64,000 nt of DNA from Ruminiclostridium papyrosolvens C7. Lineage in GTDB: Bacteria; Bacillota; Clostridia; Acetivibrionales; DSM-1351. Where the stretch lies: the NCBI RefSeq assembly GCF_000421965.1, contig NZ_ATAY01000017.1, positions 1 to 64,000 on the forward strand, written 5' to 3'. Under the pieces are notes generated by a model. That model searched no databases and had not been told where the DNA came from. It saw only the letters and a list, made by a program, of their open reading frames with translations. This document shows positions 33,501-41,100 of the stretch, piece by piece. Within the stretch, counting starts at the first letter, position 1. The number at the start of each line of letters is the position of its first letter. Made by a program: the position numbers and the translations under genes.

Positions 33501-35156
33501 TTCTTTCTCATACAATTCCAAGCCCATACTAACGTATTGAGAACCTTGCCCGGCAAACATGAAAATGACAGATTTTTTGTCCTTTTCTGAATAGAAAGTC
33601 TTTATATTTCTATTGTCTTTAGCTTTTAAAGCATCAATTGCATTATTTATTCCATTGAACACAAGAGTTCTGCGATATTTAAACAGTTTACGGCCGGTAT
33701 GTAAGGTATAGGCTACATCAGCAGGATTTGCATCTGGGTTTGCCTCCAAATAATGTGCCAGATTGTCAGTCATCATGTCTAGTGCCTGAGGACTTCTGGC
33801 AGAAAGTGCCAGCATATTCCACTTTTCCTCCTGCTGAGGCTCGGTTAATGCTTCTGGAGCCTCCTCCAGCACGATATGGGCATTTGTTCCACCGATACCG
33901 AAAGAACTGACTCCCGCCCTTAGCTGTGTGTCTCCCTTTTTCCAATCTATTAATTCCTTATTAATATAAAAAGGACTGTTTTCCAAATTTAGTTGTGAAT
34001 TAGGTGTATTAAAATTAACAACAGGGGGAATAAGCTTATGCTTTAACATTAATGCGGTTTTAATAAAACCCGCAACACCCGCTGCAAAATCAAGATGCCC
34101 TACACTGCTTTTGATGGTACCTAAAGCACAGTAGTTTTTCTCCTGTTTTCCAAAAGCCTGCCTCAATGCCTCTATTTCAACCACATCTCCCAATTTGGTA
34201 CCAGTTCCATGGGTTTCTATGTATGATATGGTTGAAGGTTCCACCTCGGCAACCCGGTGGGCCAACCTTATTACCTCCGACTGACCTTCTATGCTTGGTG
34301 CCGTATACCCAACTTTTCTATTTCCATCATTATTTATAGCAGAACCCTTTATAACCGCATATATATCGTCGCCGTCATTAAGAGCATCTTCCAGTAGTTT
34401 CAGGGCAACAACACCTGCTCCGCTACCCTCTACAAAGCCGGAGCCTGCTTCATCAAAAGCCCTGCAATGTCCATCAGAAGACATAACCATATCCTTCTCG
34501 TACATATAGCCTTTTTTTAGGGGAAGTGATATTGTAACTCCTCCTGCCAGAGCGATATCACATTCACCGCTCAAAAGTGCCTGACAAGCCATATGTATTC
34601 CTACAAGAGAAGTTGAACAAGCCGTTGATAAATCTATTACCGGGCCTTTCAAGTTTAGTTTATAGGCAATTTGCGTGGCTATGAAATCCTTATTATTCAG
34701 CAAAAAAGTCCCGAACCCTTCTGAAACGCTGTCATCCTTTGAAAATGACGAAACAATCTGCCAGTACAAATTATCAGAGGCTCCCACATACAAGCCGATA
34801 GGTTTTTTATAGGTTTCCGGGTTATAGCCTGCGTCTTCAAGAGCTCCCCACACAACCTCATGCAATATTCGTATTTGTGGGTCCATTACTAATGCTTCAA
34901 TATTGCTGTAACCAAAAAAATCGTTATCGAACTTTTCTGCTTCTTCCAAATGTCCATGGGCTTTGATATAATTGGGGTTTTGTATTTCGTGAATATCTAT
35001 TCCCGCTGATAATAATTCTTCTTGGCTGAAAAAAGTTATACATTCTTTTCCGGCCTTTAAATTATCCCACAATTCAGATATATTACCGGCCCTCGGAAAT
35101 CTTCCGCTCATACCTATAACAGCTATTTCATTTCCTGAATATTCAACCTTGTTCAT
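21504..35156 (-). CDS. Giant hybrid PKS-NRPS: KS-AT-KR-ACP-C-A(Ser)-T-E-C-A(Gly)-T-C
   Basis: A 4550-residue synthase with a TAGGAGAT ribosome site. KS: TACSTS near residue 180. AT: GQGSQ near 535, GYSFGE near 626, and SYAMHS where malonyl enzymes usually have HAFHS. KR: TGGLGGVG near 1157, AYSAAN near 1324. ACP: ELGGDSLKAI near 1474. C1: HHIISDG near 1659. A1: about 1990-2480. T1: near 2519. E: HHLVVDGVSW near 2704 and EGHGRE. C2: HHILMDG near 3185, entered through LSPMQEGILFH as expected after an E domain. A2: about 3510-3990. T2: near 4040. C3: HHIITDA near 4225, where the usual Gly is Ala. Pocket readings are D-V-W-H-I-S-L-I-D for A1, a serine code, and D-I-L-Q-I-G-V-V-W for A2, close to glycine codes. 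Predicted additions are a beta-hydroxy ketide, D-Ser and Gly; C3 probably serves the next protein. Confidence 0.95.
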   Translation of the reverse strand: MNKVEYSGNEIAVIGMSGRFPRAGNISELWDNLKAGKECITFFSQEELLSAGIDIHEIQNPNYIKAHGHLEEAEKFDNDFFGYSNIEALVMDPQIRILHEVVWGALEDAGYNPETYKKPIGLYVGASDNLYWQIVSSFSKDDSVSEGFGTFLLNNKDFIATQIAYKLNLKGPVIDLSTACSTSLVGIHMACQALLSGECDIALAGGVTISLPLKKGYMYEKDMVMSSDGHCRAFDEAGSGFVEGSGAGVVALKLLEDALNDGDDIYAVIKGSAINNDGNRKVGYTAPSIEGQSEVIRLAHRVAEVEPSTISYIETHGTGTKLGDVVEIEALRQAFGKQEKNYCALGTIKSSVGHLDFAAGVAGFIKTALMLKHKLIPPVVNFNTPNSQLNLENSPFYINKELIDWKKGDTQLRAGVSSFGIGGTNAHIVLEEAPEALTEPQQEEKWNMLALSARSPQALDMMTDNLAHYLEANPDANPADVAYTLHTGRKLFKYRRTLVFNGINNAIDALKAKDNRNIKTFYSEKDKKSVIFMFAGQGSQYVSMGLELYEKEPVFRMAFDSCRVILKGLIDFDVKDVLYPVKEKEQEAQQKINQTELTQLVIFVFEYSLTKLLIHWGIKPDAMIGYSFGEYTAALISGVFSLEDALELIVARGKLMKSLNTGAMLSVPLTETELMPLINEFNYSDTLKVSIAIINGFSCIVSGSSESIDTFDKYMKQKRYLCMKVPVSYAMHSPELAPIVEEFKRKVQSITLNKHSIPYISGLTGTWITGEQVIDPEYWARHLIQPIRFSDGMEKLLEDSDTVFIEVGPGRDLSVLLNRFIEKEPERILNTVRVQHDGKSDIYFLLNKLAQLWRCGIKINWKNFYGAEKRQHVNLPTYPFEGKRFWIDSNPKDVFRNEKTISLYKKENIEEWFYVPQWVRSTPGYKGKSNSSQWLIFRDTLGVSDEIINDFTKKEINVVTVTKGKAYERVDKSSFIIDPTQNGDYERLFNEITATGITIEKIAHFWGVDSIGTEECQMASFDCAQDAGLYSILKIAKALAKSEMHKEITLDVITNNVHVVTGEETTYPEKATALAASIVIPQEYSYIKSRCIDIAVPEGHKKGRSNLVNQLGAELLSESPDRIIAYRSGFRWVMKYEQVKLEQQVNTEIPFKTQGVYLITGGLGGVGYALAEHIVKEYKAKVVLTGRTVLPEREKWDWLLENHPQEDKISDRIRKILALENYGTDILIFDAADVSDEDKMKYIVDRAEEEFGAITGVIHSAGVLDGSSFSLISDLDLTECKTQFNSKVYGLLVMERIFRDKETDFCVLMSSIASVLGGLGHVAYSAANLFMDYFVQKINSFGDKNWKSVCWSEWQKDNGSNEKITIGATIAELSMSPNEAIDAFERILAFGGQGQIVCSPGDLQQRLNQWVKPNYTDSEESVKSSNIHKTYYTRPSLSNSYVEPQSQIEKELADIWKDLFRISEVGILDDFFELGGDSLKAITVINNIYKKFEVELPLTDFFKFSTIEKLGAYLTASDKKAYIPINKVEEKEHYALSSAQKRLYFINQYDPSLTTYNMSGIFVLEGDIDKTHFEKVFNCLIERHDSLRTSFIMKESEPVQIIHNHIDFKIEFHECNENQVDNIIDDFIKPFDLSKAPLIRVALIRLTDGKYIFIYDMHHIISDGVSMNVLINDFISLYNGEKLKPLKMQYRDFSEWQNNLYKENVDNAQEKYWLNRFSGEIPVLNMPTDYNRPAVQSYEGAHTYFVLDKSRTGKLNDLAAENGVTLFMVLLAAYNVLLNRYTGQEEIIVGTPVAGRQHADLQDIIGVFVNTLPLLNLPKGSKSFVQFLEEVKQSTLDAFDNQSYQFEQLVDKLNIPKDISRNPLFDTMLVLQNTGNMLDTLNASGKLRFSEYSHKNNMSKFDIMLTAFEDKGEITFEFEYSTMLFKQDTIDNLSKHFINILEDICEAPHKELREIKILSKEEQDIITNTFNATACDYIKDKNVIDVFEENAALIPQNIAVIFNDKSWTYAELNERSNQLAHYLRSLGIGNDTIVGLMVRRSFEMMVGIYAILKAGGAYLPIDPEYPQARINYMINDSGIEYILTDRNTVVSPDIKGKIVYLDDDYSKESKTNPINITQPNSLAYVIYTSGSTGNPKGAMIEHTSLMNRLIWMEKNTPINQGDVVLQKTTFSFDVSVWEILWWGMQGAVVCLLENEGEKNPQSIVEAIYNNKVTTLHFVPSMFNAFLSYLDTCSEAYKLNSLKYIITSGEALTLDMVNRFNYVFRNNTGVRLVNLYGPTEATIDVSYFNCPRDTTGIQSIPIGKPIDNIRLYITNKDGCLQPTGVSGELCIGGVGLARGYLNKELLTKEKFIFNPYLDGERLYKTGDLAKWNEDGNIEFLGRIDNQVKIRGFRIELGEIESALRKINGITDSVVIDVDDETGKSLCAYIVTGKEISPNHLRTALGGVLPDYMVPSYYVTIEKIPLTANGKLDRKALPKPNKVLVRKTYVPPENNTQMVLCKIWGDVLGIDRVGTLDNFFEIGGDSIKALQILARLYQHGLQFTIKNLFKYPTVKELSSHVKSVVYETGKVFEAGELPLTPIQKFFFKKSGEHNQHFNQSVMIFNKDEFSVEALKNALTGIIKHHDAIRMVYNIQGNKIIQYNDDESANLYDFYEYTLNDSEYIKAIEEKCELLQGSINLSTGPLVKIGLFHTLAGKYLAIIIHHLVVDGVSWRILLEDLKLAYDQSLKGNKIVLPSKTASFQQWAKELKEYADSESVYRSVQYWRDILNVSIPKLPRDFETSEIRKNKYRESVSITFTSDETNDLLKNVHNTYHTKIEDILLAGLGMALKSWSGNDKALIALEGHGREELFQDLPIARTVGWFTSLYPVLLDMGSVNKISYYLRMIKENLRKIPHGGIEFGLYQYIRNRGEEEQSFESLEPEIMFNYLGQFDKELVSDYFEVVQQSCGKEVSLEGTPWYSLDINCITIGGCLKVTASFDKNEYKSETIGNLMENYKSCLHEIILHCKTQKPELGSPADFKLDMSLESFDKLTESLYANIKWNNEKERKIQDIYKLSPMQEGILFHAVSSNSETYFQQCAFDISGKLEIALLEKGLNEIVKRYDILRTVFVYEGLSNPLQVVLKERMISVLYEDISGMDDHGKHEYYKAFKKLERETGFDVTRDSLIKMSVLYWGDGKYKLIWSFHHILMDGWCLSILFGELLKRYTSFYGKTKLEFPQVTSYRNYIEWLQKNNEISALQYWDKYLQGYNTQALLPQRNKRENQSYRQKQFNMGLDEECVRKIEDMSKKYHVTQNTVIQSVWGILLQKYTGNEDVVFGAVVSGRPAEIENIENMLGLFINTIPVRISTESRTKFSELVMGRQDEALESEQYSYISLSKVQAASELKQGLFDHIIIYENYPMGQNASEAAGYDSTGFIVEGVEAFEQTNYDLNIIVNSANGIGIDFRYNVNVYEEWLIEQLARHFETIIKQVSDNFEITIEDIDLLQEEERQQLLYKFNDTHCDYSRGETIIDLFEKQVELTPEATALIFQNNRLKYKELNERSNRLAHYLRRLGFKPNMVAGIMVKRSFDMLIAIVGILKAGGAYLPIDPELPEERVSYMMEDCYGKFLLVDKQKSISRDFKGQVINIFESENEPYYNPEKVNLPSDLAYVIYTSGSTGKPKGVMIEHRAVNNFITGMSRKMDFSAGKTILALTTISFDIFVLETILALTKGLKVVIADEQSQKDIGMVCELIRKNSIDMVQMTPSRAQLFLSDKKWWNYLTSLKEIIIGGEPFPENLLGYLEGLENVKVYNVYGPTETTVWSTIKELTGQKQVNIGNPIANTQIYILNSKKHLVPKGVKGELYIGGDGLARGYISNNKLTEEKFIQNPFISNERIYKTGDISKWLYNGELQCYGRMDHQIKIMGYRIELGEIEHQISKHELVSDVVVSKITTLSNTDSLVSFIVVKAEGQKEKLINSLNEFLSHSLPAYMIPSKNIVIDSIPRLINGKIDYRALNEIANDFKDVDKKKLPRDEFEQKIYEIWSGILGTNQFDIETSFFYLGGNSLNLMKLVSDLNTAFNVSIPLGTLFTNNTIEMQSAIITKWSPDGSDNIILPAENREYYPLSFAQKGLYILDLLYKDNTMYNITEIVELEGDLDISLIQSIFDNLIVRHESLRTAFISADGVPVQKVMDKVDFQIEFIEKGPENIESTLQKLIRPFNLSKPPLLRVGIVKLENKRHLLVIDMHHIITDAISIGIIIRDFLSIYQQKELPKLKLQYKDYAVWQDSSRFQDKLKKQEVYWLSRFKGVIPQLNLPVDFERPPVQTYGGASVTFELDIEKVSLLRKLCVDLDSTLYTVLLSIFNVFIYKITGQTDIILGTPVSGRTTGDVEHLVGMFVNTVILRNKLERAQSFEKVFSEIKMNTVTAFSNQDYPFNELVKRVCSKRDLSRNPIFNVMFQLQDFEVPNVSVDGLKVKPFERSINSNFDMTFSVTDTGETIKVAIIYNISLFKSETVEKWKTYFIDILNRILADRTIKLTDIQDIKDDNGYKDLRSIESDMEVPFAVDIDFDFDN

Positions 35157-35176
35157 ATTCTATCTCCTAAATAATC

Positions 35177-38100
35177 CTAACAGTCTGAGTTATTCTCAAA
35201 TTCATCTTTCAACTTGTTCTTTTTGTCCCGCATTCTTTTTTTGCCTTTTTCAATAGAATTAAATAATTCATTATCTTCTACCGGATTAGTATTTACCGGC
35301 TTTTCATCAGCCAGATGACCGGCTAAACTTTGAACCGTAGTATACTGGAAAAGAACTTCTACCGGTATTTCGATGTTCAGTTCTTCTTTAATCTTTACTC
35401 CCAATTGGATTAAGCTTAGTGAATTGCCCCCCACATCAAAGAAGTTAGCATCCGTACTTATATTTTTTACACAAAGCATATCTTCCCATATCTGCATTAT
35501 ACGCATTTCCATTTCACTTTCAGGTGCAATGCAACTGGTTTTGCCCTCTAATTCCTGGCCGTATTTATGAAGGACTTTTTTGTCTATTTTACCGCTGGAG
35601 GTTAGAGGAAATTCATCAACACTGTAAAACTTTGCTGGAATCATATAATCCGGTAAGTTTTTAAGTAAAAAGCTCTTGAGTTCCTTACTTTTTACAAGCT
35701 CATTATATTTAACATAAGCGTTTAGGCCTGCATTTTCATTATTCCTGTTTACCATAACAACGGCTTCATTTATATTCGGATGACTAATAAGCCTGTTTTC
35801 TATTTCTCCAAGTTCTATACGGAATCCCCTGATTTTTATCTGATCGTCATTACGACCGATATATTCTATATTTCCGTCCTCCAGCCACCTTCCTATATCT
35901 CCTGTTTTATACATTCTCAGACCGCTGTTAAATGGGTCGTTGATGAAGCACCTTGCCGTAAGCTCAGGATTGTTGATGTATCCTTTTCCTACCTGATTAC
36001 CTGAAATGTATATTTCTCCGTTCACACCAACAGGAACAGGCTTTTTGTCTTCATCTAAAATATAAATTTTAGTATTGGGAACAGGTTTCCCTATTGGGAT
36101 TTTTATGCTTTCCTTGGAAATTTTGCAGTAAGTTACGTCAATTGCTGCTTCTGTAGGCCCGTATAAATTAATCAATTCAGTTTCTTCATTAAATTTTCTG
36201 TAGAACAGGTCTTTGTGATTTGGGGTCAAAGCCTCTCCGCTGCAAATACACTTACGTAATTTACTTATTACCATGCCTTCAGGAACCACTGAAAGGAAAG
36301 CTGAAAGCATAGACGGAACAAAGTGTGTAACTGTAATTCCTTTATTATTAATAAGATTAAGAAGGTAATCAGGCTCTTTTTCTCCACCCGGTTTTGCCAG
36401 ATATATTTTTGCACCAAGTACGAAAGGCAGAACAATCTCCCAAACAGATACATCAAAGGTGTATGTGGTTTTTTGCAATATGGTATCAAGTTCAGTTATA
36501 TTACATATATCTGCCATCCATAAAAGTCTGTTCAAAAGACTTACATGCCGGATTACCACTCCTTTTGGCAATCCGGTAGAGCCGGATGTGTATATGACAT
36601 ATGCCGCATCTTCCGGCTTTACTTCAATATATGGATTCTCTGTACTTAATTCATTTAATTCCGGGTTATTAATATTAATAATTTCTCCATCATAGCCGGA
36701 ACCGATTATATTTTCTGTGTTTGTAATAACAATTTTTGCACTGCAATCCTTAAGCATAAATGCTTTTCTATCTTCAGGAGATTTTGGGTCAATAGGCAAA
36801 TAAGCTCCACCGGCCTTTATAATTCCCCAGATTGCAATCAGCATATCAATACTGCGTTTGATTTTTATGCCAACTACATCGTTTGCTCTGACACCTTTTT
36901 GTATCAATAGATTTGCTAATTGATTAACCTTTTCATTAAATTCTTTATAGGACATCTGATAATCATCACATAAAATTGCCGCATTATCTCCTTTGGCAAG
37001 TGCATTTCTCTCAAGGTAAAAGCTTAATGATTTGCTGAAATCGTGCTCTGTGTATGTATCATTAAACTTTTCAAGCACTTTTTGTCTTTCTTTATCTGAA
37101 AGTATGTCTATATTTTTTAAGTGTATGTCCGGCGTTTGTAATATGGTTTTTATAATTATCCTGAAACAGTCGCTGAACCGCTTGATTGTATCAGCCTTAA
37201 AAAGGTTTGTGGAATATTCTATATTGAATGTTATGTCCCCGTTGTCTTTTTCAAACCCTATAAGGCTTAAATCAAATTTGGAGACTGGCTTTTTAAATGT
37301 GTATGGTTTAAAGACCAATCCCGGAATACTTGTCTCAGATATTGAATAATTCTGCCATACAAACATTATGTCAAACAGAGGGTTCCTGCTCTTATCCCTT
37401 GTAATTGCCAATTTGTCAATCAGGTCTTCAAATTGATAATCCTGATTGTTAAAAGTGTTTATTATATTCTCTCTGACTTCTTTAAGGAAATCTGTATATC
37501 TCTTTTCTTTCTCAGGTAAATTCCTGACAGGAAGAGTATTTACAAACATCCCGATAATATCTTTCAGTTCATCATATTTTCTGCCTGAAACAGCGGTACC
37601 TACAACAATATCAGTGCTGCCGGTTAATTTGTTCATAAGAATAATGAATGCAGACATAAAAAACATATATAATGTAGCATTTTCATTTCTGCACAGCTCA
37701 GCCATTCCATCTATCTCTTGCCCGGAAATTGTAAAACTGTGTACATCGCCTTCATATTTTTTTAAATAAGGCCTTTGGAAGTCTACCGGCAGATTTAGTA
37801 TAGGAGCCTCTTTTTGAAACGTCTCCAGCCAGTATTTTTCCTGATTCAATAATTCTTCATTTCCCTCAAGCTGACTTTGCCATTCACAGTAATCCTTGTA
37901 TCGAACCTGCAAATCCTTAATTTCGCGGCCTGCGTATAAATCCATTATTTGATTTATAAGAATGCCTTCTGATATACCGTCTGTGATTATATGATGAATG
38001 TCTAAAATCAAAATATGTTTATTGCTGTTTATTTCTATTAATCCTATTCTTAATAAGGGTGGTTTACTCAAATCAAAGGGTTGTATAAACTCCGATATTA

Positions 38101-41100
38101 TTTTTTCAACATTCTCTTCAAGAGAATTGAAATAACTAATTCCTATATCTGAATCTTCAAATACCTTTTGATATAATTCTCCTTCTCTAAAAACAAAACC
38201 GGTTCTTAGTGTTTCATTTTTTAATATTATTTTTTTAAATACTCCCTCTAATTTTTTCTTATCAAGAGTACCTTCCAGTACAGCGATTATCGGCTCATTG
38301 TATGCTGTAGAATTAAGATTCAGTTGATTCAATATATAAATTCTCTTTTGTGCCGAGGATGTTTTATAATAATGTTTTACGGGTGCAGCTTTTATTACGG
38401 TCTCATAACCATGGCCTGTATCTTCAATCAGCTTTGCCATTGCCTCAATGGTTGGTTTGTGGAAGAACTCCCCTATGGAGATTTGTGTACCGGTTTCTTT
38501 TCGTGTTTTGGCAATCATGCTAATGGCTTTTAGTGAATCCCCTCCAAGTTCAAAGAAATCATCCCGGATACCTATTTTATCTATGCCGAAGAAATCCTGC
38601 CAACTTTGGGCTAACAATCTTTCCTTTTGATTTCGTGGTTCTACATAATCCGATAGCAAGTCAGGCCGGGATTTTACAATTTTCTGTACACTGTTGTCAA
38701 TGTCCTCAGGTATTGTATCCAAATGAAGCCATTTACTGCTTCTCTTCTGAATACTCCCTGATGAAATTATTATTTGGTTGGCACATTGCAACGACATAAG
38801 CTGTTCAAAAGAGGCTATCCCTTCTTCAAGGTTCATTGCATATGCTATTCTATTAATACCAAGGTTTGTGGCACTAGACTTTTCTTCCTTTTCAAATAGC
38901 CAGGTCTCCCAATTGACACTTATCCAATTGAGGTTTCCTACACTTCTATTCATCTGAGCAAAATAATCCATATAAATATTTGCTGCTGCATAAGCCGTGT
39001 CACCAAGCCCCCCCAATATACTGGAGAGTGATGAAGTTAAGAGGCATAAATCCAGATTTTTATTTCTAAAAATTTTATCTATAACTATGAGTCCATAGAC
39101 TTTGCTCCTGAACTGGGTTTCAAAATCCTCTTCATCCATTTCTTTTGCAGCCTTTGCATTTTTTCCTACAACACCTGCTGTATGGATTACACCATTAATC
39201 TCACCTGTTTTTTTCTCGATATCCTTTACAATTTCCAGTACCTTGTCGTAATCTGAAATGTCCTGTGAATAATAAAGTATCGTACCTCCTAAATCTTCAA
39301 GTACTTTTAATTTTTTTAATTTACCAGCCAATTCATCGTTACTCTCTACAATGTATTTATCCCATTCATCTCTTTCAGGAATCAGAGTTTTGCCTATTAT
39401 GGCAACTTTCGCATTATAAGAAGTAATCAGATATTTTGCCAGATTAAATCCCAGATCACCAAGTCCCCCTGATATGAGGTAAACTCCTTTAGCTTTCAAA
39501 TATTTGTTTATACCGCTGTATTCCTTTAAATCCAGCTGTTCAAAATATTGTACCCATCGGCGTTTTCCTCTGTACGCTATTACTCTTTCGCCTATAGGAG
39601 CATTTATCTCATTCACTAACTGCTTTGCAATAAAATCTGTTGATTTGTTATTTAAGCTTCCAAACTCAAGGTCTATACATGTACAGCCAATGTTCAGATA
39701 TTCCTGAGAAATGACTTTTGCAGTTGAAAGAAGTGTTGCATTTTCCGGTTCTATACACTCCTGTCCGGTGATTTCATGAAGGTTGGAGGTAATTATGTAT
39801 ATGTTGGTTTTATTGCCCCTGTTATATTTGTCTGCCCCTTTTACAATATTCAGCAAACTATATAACCCGGTTCTTTGCGCACTGTCAAACCTCTTTTTTA
39901 AATCCTCTTCATGTGTTGTGTTACTTTCCAAAGACCACATATGTATAATTGTGTCCGGGTTTAATTTGTCATCCTTTAGTTCCCTGAACAAACATTCGTA
40001 ATTGTCTGAATCAAAAGCATTCAGCATATAAGAGCATGGGTCAATTTTCTTAAAAACTTCGCCAAGTGTAATTTCTATCACTTTACAATTCTTCTCATGC
40101 AACACTTCCGAAATTCTTAACTCCAGACTGTACTTGGAAGTATGAAATAATAAAACCACAGGTTCGTTATGATTACTCCCGTCATTTTCGATTAGGGGTA
40201 CATTTCTCCATGAAGGTACATAAAACCAATCCTTCAATGAAGGTTCTTTATATATATCCGTATTATCTGTCATTTCACTGTTTGAAACCTGTACGTACTC
40301 ATTATCAGGCCAATACGGTTGGCTTTCAAAGGGATATGTCGGCAAGGGTATGCGCCTTCTCTTTTCGTCCTTGTAAAAATTATGCCAGTTAATATTAATA
40401 CCCCTAAGCCATAGTCTGCCAATCCTGTTCAAAACAAAGAATATATCAGATATTTCACTATTTTCGGTTTTAATAAGATCAGTGACTGTAACTCCGTTAA
40501 ATTCTTTTTTGCCGTTTGTAATAATAGAATGAACCAGTAAGGCTAAATCACGTCCGGGGCCGATTTCCATGAATACACAGTTTTGCTCTTTTAATATCTC
40601 CTTGATTCCATCTGAAAAATTTACAGTCTCTCTTATTTGTCTTACCCAGTAAGCCGGTTCCGATACCTCATTATTTTCAACCAATCTGCCTGTCACATTT
40701 GAAATTAAAGGGTATACCGGGGGCGAGAAAACAATCCCCTTAAGTCCTTCCCTATATTCATCCAGTATACAGTCCAAAAGATGTGAATGTGCCGCATGGG
40801 TGCTCTTCAACGGCATACAGATTATGCGTCTGTTTGCCATTTCTCTGCTGAGGGCTTCAATTTTTTCAGTTTTTCCGGAAATAACACAGGAAAGACCATT
40901 ATCTATAGCCAATGACAGCTCTGAATCCATAAAAGGCATAATCTCTTCTTTTGATAAAGGTACACTTAGCATCATGCCTTTACACGTTTTATTTATGAGT
41001 TTACCCCTTAACGTAACAAGCTTTAACGCATCTTCAAGTGTAAATACCTTTGCTATACACGCTGCCGTAATTTCTCCCAAACTATAGCCAATCAGCATAT